A DNA stretch of 33,547 nt from Xanthobacteraceae bacterium. Its GTDB lineage: Bacteria; Pseudomonadota; Alphaproteobacteria; Rhizobiales; Xanthobacteraceae. Shown here in pieces: positions 26,285-33,493 of this stretch. The stretch covers positions 1 through 33,547 of the forward strand of contig JANINJ010000057.1 in NCBI GenBank assembly GCA_024508855.1. The letters are read 5' to 3'. Position 1 is the stretch's first letter. Each line of letters starts with the position of its first letter. Position numbers and translations under genes: made by a program. The notes beneath the pieces were generated by a model that was given only the letters and a program-made list of their open reading frames with translations, was not told the DNA's origin and did not search any database.

Positions 26285-26860
26285 TCAGTTCTTCACGATC
26301 ACCGTGGTGCCGACCGAGACGCGGTTGTACAGATCGGTGACGTCCTCGTTGGTCATGCGGAAGCAGCCGGACGAGACGGCCTGGCCGATCGTCTCCGGTT
26401 CGTTGGAACCGTGGATGCGGTACAGCGTGGAGCCGAGATAGAGTGCGCGGGCGCCGAGCGGATTCTCGATGCCGCCTTTCATGTGGCGCGGCAGGTCGGG
26501 CCGGCGGGCCAGCATCTGTTTCGGCGGCGTCCAGCTCGGCCATTCCTTCTTTGCGGTAATGCGGTGTACGCCGCCCCAGCGGAAGCCATCGCGGCCGACG
26601 CCGATGCCATACCGCAGCGCCTGGCCGCCGGGCTGCACCAGATAGAGCCGACGCTCCCTGGTGTTTACGATAATTGTGCCGGGCGCATAGCTGCCGGCGA
26701 AATTCACTGTCGTGCGCGGAATCGGGCTCGCGCCCCCGCTGAACGGAAACCTGAAATCGGGATTCATGATCGTCCGGGTGTCGACATCTTCCGCCGACGC
26801 GTTGCCGACCGTGGCCATCAAGGCCACCGCTGCGATCAGGACACCAAAGCCAAGCCTCAT
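26285..26860 (-). CDS. L,D-transpeptidase (YkuD / ErfK-YbiS family)
   Basis: The 191-residue periplasmic enzyme forms or edits peptidoglycan 3-3 crosslinks or anchors lipoprotein. ATG 26860 follows GGGGG at the right distance and starts a signal peptide (MRLGFGVLIAAVALM, cleaved after NASA near residue 22). The YkuD domain shows TIIVNTRERRLYLV, GIGVGRDGFRWGGVHRIT and the catalytic block HGSNEPETIG followed by SSGCFRMTNEDVTDLYNRV with the nucleophilic Cys. A longer frame to 27052 exists but would bury the signal peptide, so it is rejected. Proteins of this size are numerous in rhizobia. It is divergent from a ThDP enzyme gene. Confidence 0.92.
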   Translation of the reverse strand: MRLGFGVLIAAVALMATVGNASAEDVDTRTIMNPDFRFPFSGGASPIPRTTVNFAGSYAPGTIIVNTRERRLYLVQPGGQALRYGIGVGRDGFRWGGVHRITAKKEWPSWTPPKQMLARRPDLPRHMKGGIENPLGARALYLGSTLYRIHGSNEPETIGQAVSSGCFRMTNEDVTDLYNRVSVGTTVIVKN

Positions 26861-27114
26861 CAGAACCCCCGCAAAATTCGATTGCGTCATGAGGAAGGCC
26901 ATAATTTGCCTGATTTCGCAACCCACGGCCGCGTGAAAGCCGAATTTCGGAGGGCCGGCGTTGCCGAAAAGTACCGATCTGCCAGATCGAACCGCTAGCC
27001 GGGATGGCAGCAATGCGCGGCGCCCTAAACCTTTGACGGAGCCAGCGAACAATGGTTGATCGGTTCAAGGCTCAAATTCACGGTTCAAGAAACGTCACAA
27101 ACGGGAGTGCAAGG

Positions 27115-28659
27115 ATGAACGGCGCGGAAAGTCTGGTGCGGACATTGGTCGCAGGTAACGTCAATGTCTGTTTCGCCAATCCTGGAACGTCGGAAATGCA
27201 CTTTGTCGCGGCGCTGGACCGCGTCGAGGGCATGCGCTGCGTGCTCGGCCTGTTCGAGGGCGTGGTGACGGGTGCGGCCGACGGATATTTCCGCATGCGC
27301 GGCACGCCGGCATCGACCCTGCTGCATCTCGGTCCCGGCCTCGCCAACGGCCTGGCCAACCTGCACAACGCCAAGAAGGCGCATTCCGGCATCGTCAACA
27401 TCGTCGGCCAGCATGCCAGCTATCACATCGAATACAACGCGCCGCTGACCTCGGATATCGAGGGATTGGCGCGGCCGATGTCGGCGTGGGTGCACACCTC
27501 GCCGGACGCCAAATCCGTCGCCAGGGACGGTGCAGCAGCGATTGCAGCCGCTCGCGGCGCGCCGCCGCAGATCGCGACGCTGATCCTGCCGGCGGACACC
27601 GCATGGAACGAAGCCGCCGGCATCGCGCAGGTGCCTGCCGAGGAGCAACGCGCCGGCTACTCGGCGCAGGCCGTGGAAACTGCCGCGCGCGTGCTGCACG
27701 GCGGCGAGCAGACGCTACTGCTGTTGACCGGCAATGCACTCACCGAGAAGGGACTGGCGCTGGCCGCACAGATTTCCGGCAAGACCGGCTGCAAGGTGAT
27801 GGGCCAGACCTATAATCCGCGCATGGCGCGCGGGCGCGGGCGGTTCTCCATCGACCGCATTCCGTATGTGATCGAACAGGCACTGCCGATCCTGAGGGAC
27901 TTCCGCCACATCATTCTGGTGGAGGCCAACGATCCGGTGGCGTTCTTCGCCTATCCGAATAAGCCAAGCCTGCTGAAGCCCCCCGGCTGCGAAGTACATC
28001 GCATGACGGAGAGCGGCGACAATTCCGTCGCGGCATTGGAAGCGCTGGCATCGGCACTCGGCGCGAAGCCGCAGGATGCCAAGCTGCAGAAGCATGTCGA
28101 GATCGCCAAACCGACCGGCGCATTGACCCACGCATCGGTGGCGCAAGCCATCGCGATGGCGATTCCGGAAAATGCGATCGTGGTAGATGAATCGATCACC
28201 ACCGGGCGTGGCTTCTTTCCGCCGACCGCAGCGGCGGCGCCGCACGACTGGCTGCAGAACATGGGCGGTTCGATCGGCTTCTCGACGCCGGTAGCGACCG
28301 GCGCCGCGGTGGCATGTCCGGATCGCAAGGTGATCTGCATGGTGGGCGACGGCAGCGCGATGTACACGCTGCAGTCGCTGTGGACTCAGGCCCGTGAAGG
28401 GTTGGATGTCACCACCATCGTGTTCGCCAATCGCACCTACCAGATCCTGCGCGGCGAATTTGACGGCGTCGGGGCCGGCGAGCCGGGCCAGCGCGCTCTC
28501 GATATGCTGAGCATCGACCGTCCGACGCTGGACTGGGTTTCGCTCGCCAAGGGCATGGATGTCGCTGGCCGTTCAGTGAGCAGCGCAGACGACTTCAACA
28601 AGGCTCTCGAAGAAGCCAACGCGCAAAAGGGCCCGCGACTGATCGAAGTGCAGATGTAA
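27115..28659 (+). CDS. ThDP-dependent acetolactate synthase-like enzyme
   Basis: The 514-residue enzyme is a third, distinct ThDP-fold protein. FANPGTSEMHFVAAL opens it, the activating Glu48 lies in LGLFEGVVTGAADGY, and the ThDP/Mg motif is GDGSAMYTLQSLWTQARE with ANRTYQILRGEF. The segment GSIGFSTPVATGAAVACPDRKVICMVGDG is like that of uncharacterised 'acetolactate synthase large subunit' proteins in Bradyrhizobium. It is shorter than true IlvB, and no IlvH partner is adjacent, so branched-chain biosynthesis is unlikely. The frame opens at 27052, but ATG 27115 has GGAG eight bases upstream. A GC stem at 28674-28702 follows the stop. Substrate unknown. Confidence 0.86.
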   Translation: MNGAESLVRTLVAGNVNVCFANPGTSEMHFVAALDRVEGMRCVLGLFEGVVTGAADGYFRMRGTPASTLLHLGPGLANGLANLHNAKKAHSGIVNIVGQHASYHIEYNAPLTSDIEGLARPMSAWVHTSPDAKSVARDGAAAIAAARGAPPQIATLILPADTAWNEAAGIAQVPAEEQRAGYSAQAVETAARVLHGGEQTLLLLTGNALTEKGLALAAQISGKTGCKVMGQTYNPRMARGRGRFSIDRIPYVIEQALPILRDFRHIILVEANDPVAFFAYPNKPSLLKPPGCEVHRMTESGDNSVAALEALASALGAKPQDAKLQKHVEIAKPTGALTHASVAQAIAMAIPENAIVVDESITTGRGFFPPTAAAAPHDWLQNMGGSIGFSTPVATGAAVACPDRKVICMVGDGSAMYTLQSLWTQAREGLDVTTIVFANRTYQILRGEFDGVGAGEPGQRALDMLSIDRPTLDWVSLAKGMDVAGRSVSSADDFNKALEEANAQKGPRLIEVQM

Positions 28660-28673
28660 AGTGAAGGTCGTGA

Positions 28674-28702
28674 CGGGCGCGCAGGATGCCGAAGCGCGCC
28701 CG
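28674..28702. terminator. Hairpin between convergent genes
   Basis: CGGGCGCGC at 28674-28682 pairs with GCGCGCCCG at 28694-28702 around an 11-base loop. It starts 14 bases after the stop codon of the ThDP gene and lies just before the stop of the convergent exported-protein gene. A very stable stem, followed by CGCTGTCTGACGTTT. Confidence 0.6.
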
Positions 28703-28715
28703 CGCTGTCTGACGT

Positions 28716-29150
28716 TTAGCGCAGTGAGATGGCAAGTCCGCTGAGATCGGCATTGACCATCAGCCCGGTCTGCCGGCCCTGCATCGTCAGCACCGCGCCT
28801 TTCTCATTGCTCAGCACAATGGCGTTGACGCCGCGGCCGACTGCGGCGCCTGCGCCCGCTGCGCCATACACGCCCGCAACATCGGAAGGCCGGCGGATAT
28901 TGCTGACGGTTCCCGACAGATAAGTCTGCGATGCGCCGAACACGAGGCCTGCGCTGAGCCCGCCGATCGACAGCGGATATCGGCGGCCGTGGAACGTCAG
29001 CGTGCCGCTGCCGCCGGATGCGCCGATAAACCAGCCGCCCTTGATTACCGAAATCCGGATAGTGCCGCTGTCGGCATAGGCCGCCGACAGGCTGAAACTC
29101 ATCGCAGTAACCAGGGCAACAACGGTCCAGCAGAGTCGAAGCGCGCGCAT
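28716..29150 (-). CDS. Small exported glycine-rich protein, function unknown
   Basis: The 144-residue product has a Sec signal peptide (residues 1-26, ending AAYA/D) and a mature domain dominated by short Gly/Ser/Val strands: GGWFIGASGGSGTLTF, YPLSIGGLSAGLVFGAS, then GVYGAAGAGAAVGRGVNAIVLSN and GRQTGLMVNADLSGLAISL. This looks like a small all-beta barrel. I have seen similar anonymous proteins in Bradyrhizobium relatives but cannot assign a named family with confidence. There are no Cys in the mature part. It is convergent with the ThDP gene and lies 110 bases beyond the 53-residue membrane protein gene on the same strand. Confidence 0.75.
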   Translation of the reverse strand: MRALRLCWTVVALVTAMSFSLSAAYADSGTIRISVIKGGWFIGASGGSGTLTFHGRRYPLSIGGLSAGLVFGASQTYLSGTVSNIRRPSDVAGVYGAAGAGAAVGRGVNAIVLSNEKGAVLTMQGRQTGLMVNADLSGLAISLR

Positions 29151-29260
29151 GGAATGATCCTTTGGAAGGCCGAGACGCCCGGTTCGGGCGGGCGATCATC
29201 AAGAGAGTCGCGCCCGTGGGTCAATACCCCCGGTGCCGTAAGTCGGAATGGTGCTGGGGA

Positions 29261-29422
29261 TCAGCGCGGCGCCGTCACCTGCGCATCTGCAAGATGGGTC
29301 TTGGCAGCGTGCGGTGTCTCCGGCCGCCATTGCAATCCCGCCGACCATTGCGCCGCGCTCAGGAAAACGAGTGCCGCAACCGAAACAGCGGGAAGACGCC
29401 AGGCATCGCGAACGTCGCGCAT
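29261..29422 (-). CDS. Predicted 53-residue single-span membrane protein
   Basis: A short open frame with an excellent start: GGAGG five bases before ATG 29422. The product begins MRDVRDAWRLPAV, has one hydrophobic helix (SVAALVFLSAAQWSAGL, residues 14-30), then a polar tail ending in VTAPR. Basic residues before the helix predict N-in topology, or an uncleaved signal anchor. Nothing in the sequence suggests a function. It could be cotranscribed with the downstream exported Gly-rich protein. Confidence 0.6.
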   Translation of the reverse strand: MRDVRDAWRLPAVSVAALVFLSAAQWSAGLQWRPETPHAAKTHLADAQVTAPR

Positions 29423-29501
29423 ATGAACCTCCAGGGCCGCACTTCGTTACCGAAGCCTGAACGTTTATGGTTAACGCCGGGTAAACGGGCAGGAGATTGC
29501 A

Positions 29502-29867
29502 ATGGATGTGCGGGCGGCGCTTCAGCGCCATTGGGAAGCTTCGGACCAAAGCAATTTCGAGGTTGAGCACGAAATCTATCGCCAGGATGCCGTGCTCGAT
29601 TATCCGCAATCGGGAGAACGAATTCGTGGGCGGAAAAACATTCAAGAGAGCCGAACTGTCCAGCCGAACAGGAAGCGGTTTGCCATCCGGCGAATAGTGG
29701 GCAGCGGTGATCTCTGGGTTACGGAATACGTGCTGACCTACGATGGCATCCCGTCTTACGTGGTGAGCATCATGGAATTTCGGGAAGGATTGGTGGCTCA
29801 CGAAACCCAATATTTCTCAGATCACTTCGATCCCTCGCCGTCGCGGGCGCATCTGGTTGAACGCTGA
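29502..29867 (+). CDS. NTF2-like (SnoaL-type) domain protein
   Basis: The 121-residue product is a single NTF2-like cone fold. An N-terminal helix (VRAALQRHWEASDQS) is followed by a conserved-type YRQDAVLDYPQSGERIRGRKNIQE segment, the beta sheet strands RFAIRRIVGSGDLWVTEYVLTYDG and SYVVSIMEFREGLVAHETQYFSDHF. Members include small isomerases, cyclases and orphan ligand-binding proteins; the ETQYFSD end is typical of uncharacterised SnoaL-like proteins. AGGAG stands eight bases before ATG 29502. It is divergent from the 53-residue gene and is probably monocistronic. Confidence 0.85.
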   Translation: MDVRAALQRHWEASDQSNFEVEHEIYRQDAVLDYPQSGERIRGRKNIQESRTVQPNRKRFAIRRIVGSGDLWVTEYVLTYDGIPSYVVSIMEFREGLVAHETQYFSDHFDPSPSRAHLVER

Positions 29868-30279
29868 ACGCGCAGAAGCGTCGAACGCCGATCGCTCTTC
29901 GTATGCAGCAGCTTATCGATTCATCTCGACTGCATTCTCGGCATTGGAACGATCGTCCTTGAGATCTCGCCTCGTTTTGTCTGCGCGCATTTGCGTAGTG
30001 ATCCCGCAGTGCTGCACGTTGATGCACTTCGGGAACTCGTGTGGCGGAGATGATCATGCGTCGCACAACGATATTGAGTGCTTCGCGGCAAGGCTCGTGA
30101 GCGGGAGCGCTTGCAATGCTGTCCGTTTGACGATTAGTATCTCTCAACAAATATCGGCATCACAAGAATGCCAGCGGCGCTATTGCGTCGTTTAAGATGT
30201 CCAGTGGAGGCGCGCCGGATGCGAGAGCAACACTCGAGCTGTCCCGTCGGTCGATTGGCTTAGTCTGGTAGCGGACGTC
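29868..30279. other. 412-base region without a recognisable gene, upstream of the Rieske gene
   Basis: Both strands have open frames here, but they overlap each other, have no ribosome binding sites and resemble no family. The composition is less GC-rich than the neighbouring catabolic genes. TTGACG at 30127-30132 with an AT-rich AATATC at 30150-30155 (17-base spacer) could be a weak promoter for the downstream Rieske/PQQ pair. No tRNA or clear RNA hairpin was found; a non-coding RNA or a decayed gene is possible. Confidence 0.4.
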
Positions 30280-30936
30280 ATGTCTTCGCGAGACGATCGG
30301 GCCGGATCATTCCCACAAAATTTTATGAAAAGCGGTCAGTCTGCGGACGATCAGACAAGCGCTGACCGCAGGATGCTACTGCTGTCTCTCGCCGCCGGCG
30401 CATGCGTGATCGCGTCATGCAATGCTTTCGCCGATGACGAAGACGAGCCCGGAAGCGACGAGCGACCGAAGAAGGCCGATATCCTGGTATTTTCTGAAGG
30501 CGATCAGGCCGGGAAAATCATCAAGCCCGACGATTTAAAGCTTGGAGGACCTCCGGTCCACGCATGGCCGATGGATCCGAAGACGAAGGTGGTTCGCAAA
30601 GGCTCACGTCTCAATGAAATCCTGGTCGTGAAGCTGGACCCTTCCGAGCTGGATGATTCAACAAAGTCGCGTGCCGCCGATGGCATCGTTGCATATTCGA
30701 TTATCTGCGCACATGCCGGGTGTCCCGTGAATGCATGGGTCAAGGAAGCGAACGGCGACAAGAACGTCTTCAAATGCCTTTGCCATAACTCGGAATACGA
30801 TCCGCGCAAGGCGGCGGAGGTTGTGTTCGGTCCGGCTCCGCGTCCGCTTCCAGCCCTTCCGATTGTTGCCGAGAACGGCTCGCTTGTCGTTGTCGCTCCG
30901 TTTATCGGGCATGTCGGAATCAAACAGCCCGGCTGA
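30280..30936 (+). CDS. Exported Rieske [2Fe-2S] protein, probable Tat substrate
   Basis: The 218-residue protein is a high-potential-type Rieske electron carrier. Ligand box 1 is CAHAGC (Cys143, His145, Cys148) and box 2 is CLCHNS (Cys166, Cys168, His169, Ser171). By homology to bc1 Rieske proteins the ligands are Cys143, His145, Cys166 and His169, with Cys148-Cys168 as disulfide; Asn170 replaces the usual Gly. The N-terminus has a twin-arginine DRRMLLLSLAAG at 29-40 and a possible lipobox IASC at 44-47. A fragment VFGPAPRPLPALPI matches the Rieske proline loop. No ribosome site is obvious at 30280 or at the alternative ATG 30325. It precedes the PQQ dehydrogenase by 67 bases, so it may be its electron acceptor. 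GC is low (29/60 at 30301-30360, 28/60 at 30481-30540). Confidence 0.9.
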   Translation: MSSRDDRAGSFPQNFMKSGQSADDQTSADRRMLLLSLAAGACVIASCNAFADDEDEPGSDERPKKADILVFSEGDQAGKIIKPDDLKLGGPPVHAWPMDPKTKVVRKGSRLNEILVVKLDPSELDDSTKSRAADGIVAYSIICAHAGCPVNAWVKEANGDKNVFKCLCHNSEYDPRKAAEVVFGPAPRPLPALPIVAENGSLVVVAPFIGHVGIKQPG

Positions 30937-31003
30937 CAGCCGAAATCACGAGATCGATTTGGAGTTCGCATGAAATAACACGTTCAAAGGGAGGTAAGCG
31001 CCT

Positions 31004-32734
31004 ATGACGACGATCCGAAGTCTGTTGTCGATGTTCGTTGCATCCACGTGTTTGATGCCGGTAGTCGCAACCGCGGGGCCAATCGAGAACTACAGTCCCG
31101 TTACCGCCGAGCGTCTCGCGAATCCCGAACCCGCAAACTGGATGCTCTATCGCCGTACATATGACGGCCAGGGCTTCAGTCCGCTCGATCAGATCAACGC
31201 CGCGAATGTCGGCGACCTCGTGCCGGTCTGGACGTTCTCCACCGGCGTTATCGAAGGACATGAAGCGCCGCCGATCGTCAATAACGGCGTGATGTTCGTG
31301 TCGACCCCGACGAACCAGGTGATCGCGCTCAACGCCAGGACCGGCGAGGAATACTGGCGGTACAAGCGGCAGCTTCCGGAAGATCTTTTTCAGCTTCATC
31401 CGACCAACCGCGGCGTCGGCCTTTGGCAGGACAAACTTTATCTCGCGACGACCGACGATCATCTGGTCGCGCTGGATGCCAAGACCGGCAAGGTGGTGTG
31501 GGACAAGAAGGTCCAGGATTACAAGAAGGGCCAGTACATGACGCTGATGCCGTTGATCGTCGACGGCAAGGTTTACGTCGGTGGCTCTGGCGGCGAGTTC
31601 GGGGTCCGGGGTTATATCGTCGCGTACGATGCCAATGACGGCAAGGAACTGTGGCGCACCTTTACAATTCCCGGCGAAGGCGAGCCCGGCCACGACACGT
31701 GGAGCGGCGACGACTGGAAATCCGGCGGCGGTCCGGCCTGGATGACCGGCACTTATGACAAGGATACCAAGACCATCTATTGGGGTACGGGCAACGCCGC
31801 GCCGTGGCCGGGCGGGGCGCACCCCGGCGACAATCTCTACACGAGTTCAGTGCTCGCGCTTGATCCCGAGACCGGCAAGATCAAGGCCTATCATCAGTAT
31901 CACCAGAACGACTCGTGGGACTGGGACGAAGTCGATGCGCCCATGCTCATCGATCTGCAACGTGATGGCCGATCGTTCAAGAGTCTGATCCATCCGGGGC
32001 GCGACGCCATCTTCTGGGTGCTGGAGCGCAAGCCGGACGCGATCAACTACGTCGCCGGATGGCCGTTCGTGTATACGAATGTCTGGAAGGGAATCGAGCC
32101 GGAGACCGGTCGTCCGACAGTCGACCCCGAGCACAAGCCCGTTCTCGGCAAGCGGATCGAATTCTGCCCATCGCTATGGGGCGGCAAGGACTGGCCATCA
32201 GCCGCCTACAGCCAGAAGACAAAGCTCGTCTACGTGCCAGCCAATGAAAACTTCTGTGGCGGCTTTACCGGCGAGAAGGTGCCGAAGGTGCCGGGTCAGC
32301 TTTGGCTTGGGACCAAGGCAGAAGATATCGGTCTCACCGTTCGTCCGGGTGCCGATCACTTCGGCGAATTGCAGGCGTGGGATCCTGCGACCGGAAAGAA
32401 GGCCTGGTCGCATAATTTCCCGAAATCGCAGCTCTTCGCTTCGGTAACGGCGACTGCCGGCGATCTGGTATTTGTCGGCGGCACCAACGACCGTAACTTC
32501 CATGCGTTCGATGCGAAGACGGGCAAGCTTCTGTGGCAACAGAAGACCAATTCCGGCATCGTCGGCATGCCGGTTGCCTATGAGGTCGATGGAACGGAAT
32601 ACATTGCCGTCCAGTCCGGTTGGGGCGTCGACGCGCAGCGCATTCAGGACGCGCTTGCGGGCGACAACGTTGGCATCGAAAGCAACGTGCCGCAGGGCGG
32701 AGTGGTCTGGGTCTTTGCGCTGAAGAAGAAATGA
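31004..32734 (+). CDS. Periplasmic PQQ-dependent alcohol dehydrogenase, lanthanide-type signature
   Basis: The 576-residue quinoprotein has a Sec signal peptide (cleaved after VATA, residue ~24) and the eight-bladed propeller repeats (WTFSTGVIEGHEAPPIV, LALDPETGKIKAY, AFDAKTGKLLWQ). Metal/PQQ residues by homology are Glu198 in GGEFGVRG, Asn264 in GTGNAAPW, catalytic Asp306 in SWDWDEV, Arg333 and Trp246. Asp308, two residues past the catalytic Asp, is the feature found in XoxF- and PedH-type lanthanide enzymes. The vicinal Cys-Cys of methanol dehydrogenases is absent (QLHPTNRG at 130-137). There is no C-terminal cytochrome c domain or CxxCH. AGGGAGG precedes the ATG by nine bases. Electron acceptor: probably the adjacent Rieske protein, since no cytochrome c gene is present. 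Confidence 0.92.
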   Translation: MTTIRSLLSMFVASTCLMPVVATAGPIENYSPVTAERLANPEPANWMLYRRTYDGQGFSPLDQINAANVGDLVPVWTFSTGVIEGHEAPPIVNNGVMFVSTPTNQVIALNARTGEEYWRYKRQLPEDLFQLHPTNRGVGLWQDKLYLATTDDHLVALDAKTGKVVWDKKVQDYKKGQYMTLMPLIVDGKVYVGGSGGEFGVRGYIVAYDANDGKELWRTFTIPGEGEPGHDTWSGDDWKSGGGPAWMTGTYDKDTKTIYWGTGNAAPWPGGAHPGDNLYTSSVLALDPETGKIKAYHQYHQNDSWDWDEVDAPMLIDLQRDGRSFKSLIHPGRDAIFWVLERKPDAINYVAGWPFVYTNVWKGIEPETGRPTVDPEHKPVLGKRIEFCPSLWGGKDWPSAAYSQKTKLVYVPANENFCGGFTGEKVPKVPGQLWLGTKAEDIGLTVRPGADHFGELQAWDPATGKKAWSHNFPKSQLFASVTATAGDLVFVGGTNDRNFHAFDAKTGKLLWQQKTNSGIVGMPVAYEVDGTEYIAVQSGWGVDAQRIQDALAGDNVGIESNVPQGGVVWVFALKKK

Positions 32735-32741
32735 CATCACG

Positions 32742-32772
32742 CGTGCGGCCGTTCCGATCGAGCGGCCGCACG
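32742..32772 (+). terminator. Hairpin after the PQQ dehydrogenase gene
   Basis: A 10-bp perfect stem, CGTGCGGCCG at 32742-32751 and CGGCCGCACG at 32763-32772, with an 11-base loop, begins eight bases after the stop codon. It is followed by AACGTCCTC, so the T-tract is weak. Confidence 0.6.
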
Positions 32773-32860
32773 AACGTCCTCTAGCCGTGCCCCCGGGACG
32801 CCTTGGGAACAGACCGCGGATGTTATCGCGGGCAACGGCGAGGACGTGATGTCGGCGGGT

Positions 32861-33046
32861 CTATTCTTGGCCCGACAGTTCGCCCGACGCGATCAGCTTC
32901 TCAAGTTCATCGGCACGTTCGTCGTGCATGCTGGCGAGCCGCGCGAAGGACTCGCGCTTTGCCTCGTTCGTCGCGAGTCTGCTGATGAGACGGCATTCTT
33001 CGGCCTCTCTACGCAGGCGTTCTACCCAGTTCTGAGTGTCTTTCAT
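32861..33046 (-). CDS. Small charged helical protein, function unknown
   Basis: The 61-residue product is almost entirely charged helix (WVERLRREAEECRLISRLATNEAKRESFARLASMHDERADELEKL), likely a short coiled coil, with one Cys. Uncharacterised proteins of this kind are common in Bradyrhizobium relatives. The upstream membrane-protein gene ends eight bases before its ATG (33046), so the two form an operon. No strong ribosome site is visible and translation may depend on coupling. Confidence 0.7.
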   Translation of the reverse strand: MKDTQNWVERLRREAEECRLISRLATNEAKRESFARLASMHDERADELEKLIASGELSGQE

Positions 33047-33054
33047 GGAAGAGC

Positions 33055-33333
33055 CTACGCTGATGGAGGACTATCGGCCGCTTCGGCCGGCACGACCAGT
33101 ATTGAGACGACAAGAGCAAAAATGATTATTCCAGCGGTCCAAAATAATATCTGGAGCAACGGCGGCAAGGCGATGCTGAGATAGACCGGCCAGATCGCGG
33201 CCCAGACCGGAGCTTTCAAGTATGTCAGCGCGCAGCTCGCGGGTGCCGCGCATATGTCATATCGCAAGGGAATCTGCGCACCGAACGTAACAAGGCCGAT
33301 TAGAACGTATGCGTATGTCAGCGGCCTTAGCAT
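33055..33333 (-). CDS. Small membrane protein, function unknown
   Basis: The 92-residue product has two or three hydrophobic segments: LTYAYVLIGLVTFGAQI (about 4-20), ALTYLKAPVWAAIWPVYL (about 35-52) and LLQILFWTAGIIIFALVVSIL (about 59-79). Two Cys (CAAPASC, about 28-34) lie in the loop between the first two. AAAGGA precedes ATG 33333 at a normal distance. It is followed at once by the small helical protein gene. I recognise no family. Confidence 0.7.
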   Translation of the reverse strand: MLRPLTYAYVLIGLVTFGAQIPLRYDICAAPASCALTYLKAPVWAAIWPVYLSIALPPLLQILFWTAGIIIFALVVSILVVPAEAADSPPSA

Positions 33334-33493
33334 CTTCTAATCCTTTCCCGGCGTCGAGAGCGATTCCCTGCGCCGGCGCAATTAATTGGCATGAATAAAT
33401 TTTGCGGAGTCTGACAACTGACGTGCCATATCCCGCATCCGTTGGCCGAAAAGCGGCGGCACGGAATTCTGAAAAGTCGCGGAAACTAATTGA

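Noticed and set aside
26861-27052. Longer start for the L,D-transpeptidase
   Set aside because: It would put 64 unrelated residues before a well-formed signal peptide; ATG 26860 has a GGGGG ribosome site.
27115-28659. Biosynthetic acetolactate synthase IlvB
   Set aside because: The protein is shorter than IlvB, lacks an adjacent IlvH gene and belongs to a catabolic context; the simple IlvB label would be misleading.
29857-30195. A 112-codon plus-strand frame in the gap before the Rieske gene
   Set aside because: No ribosome binding site, odd Ser/Arg/Cys-rich composition, overlaps the end of the NTF2-like gene and another antisense frame; no recognisable family.
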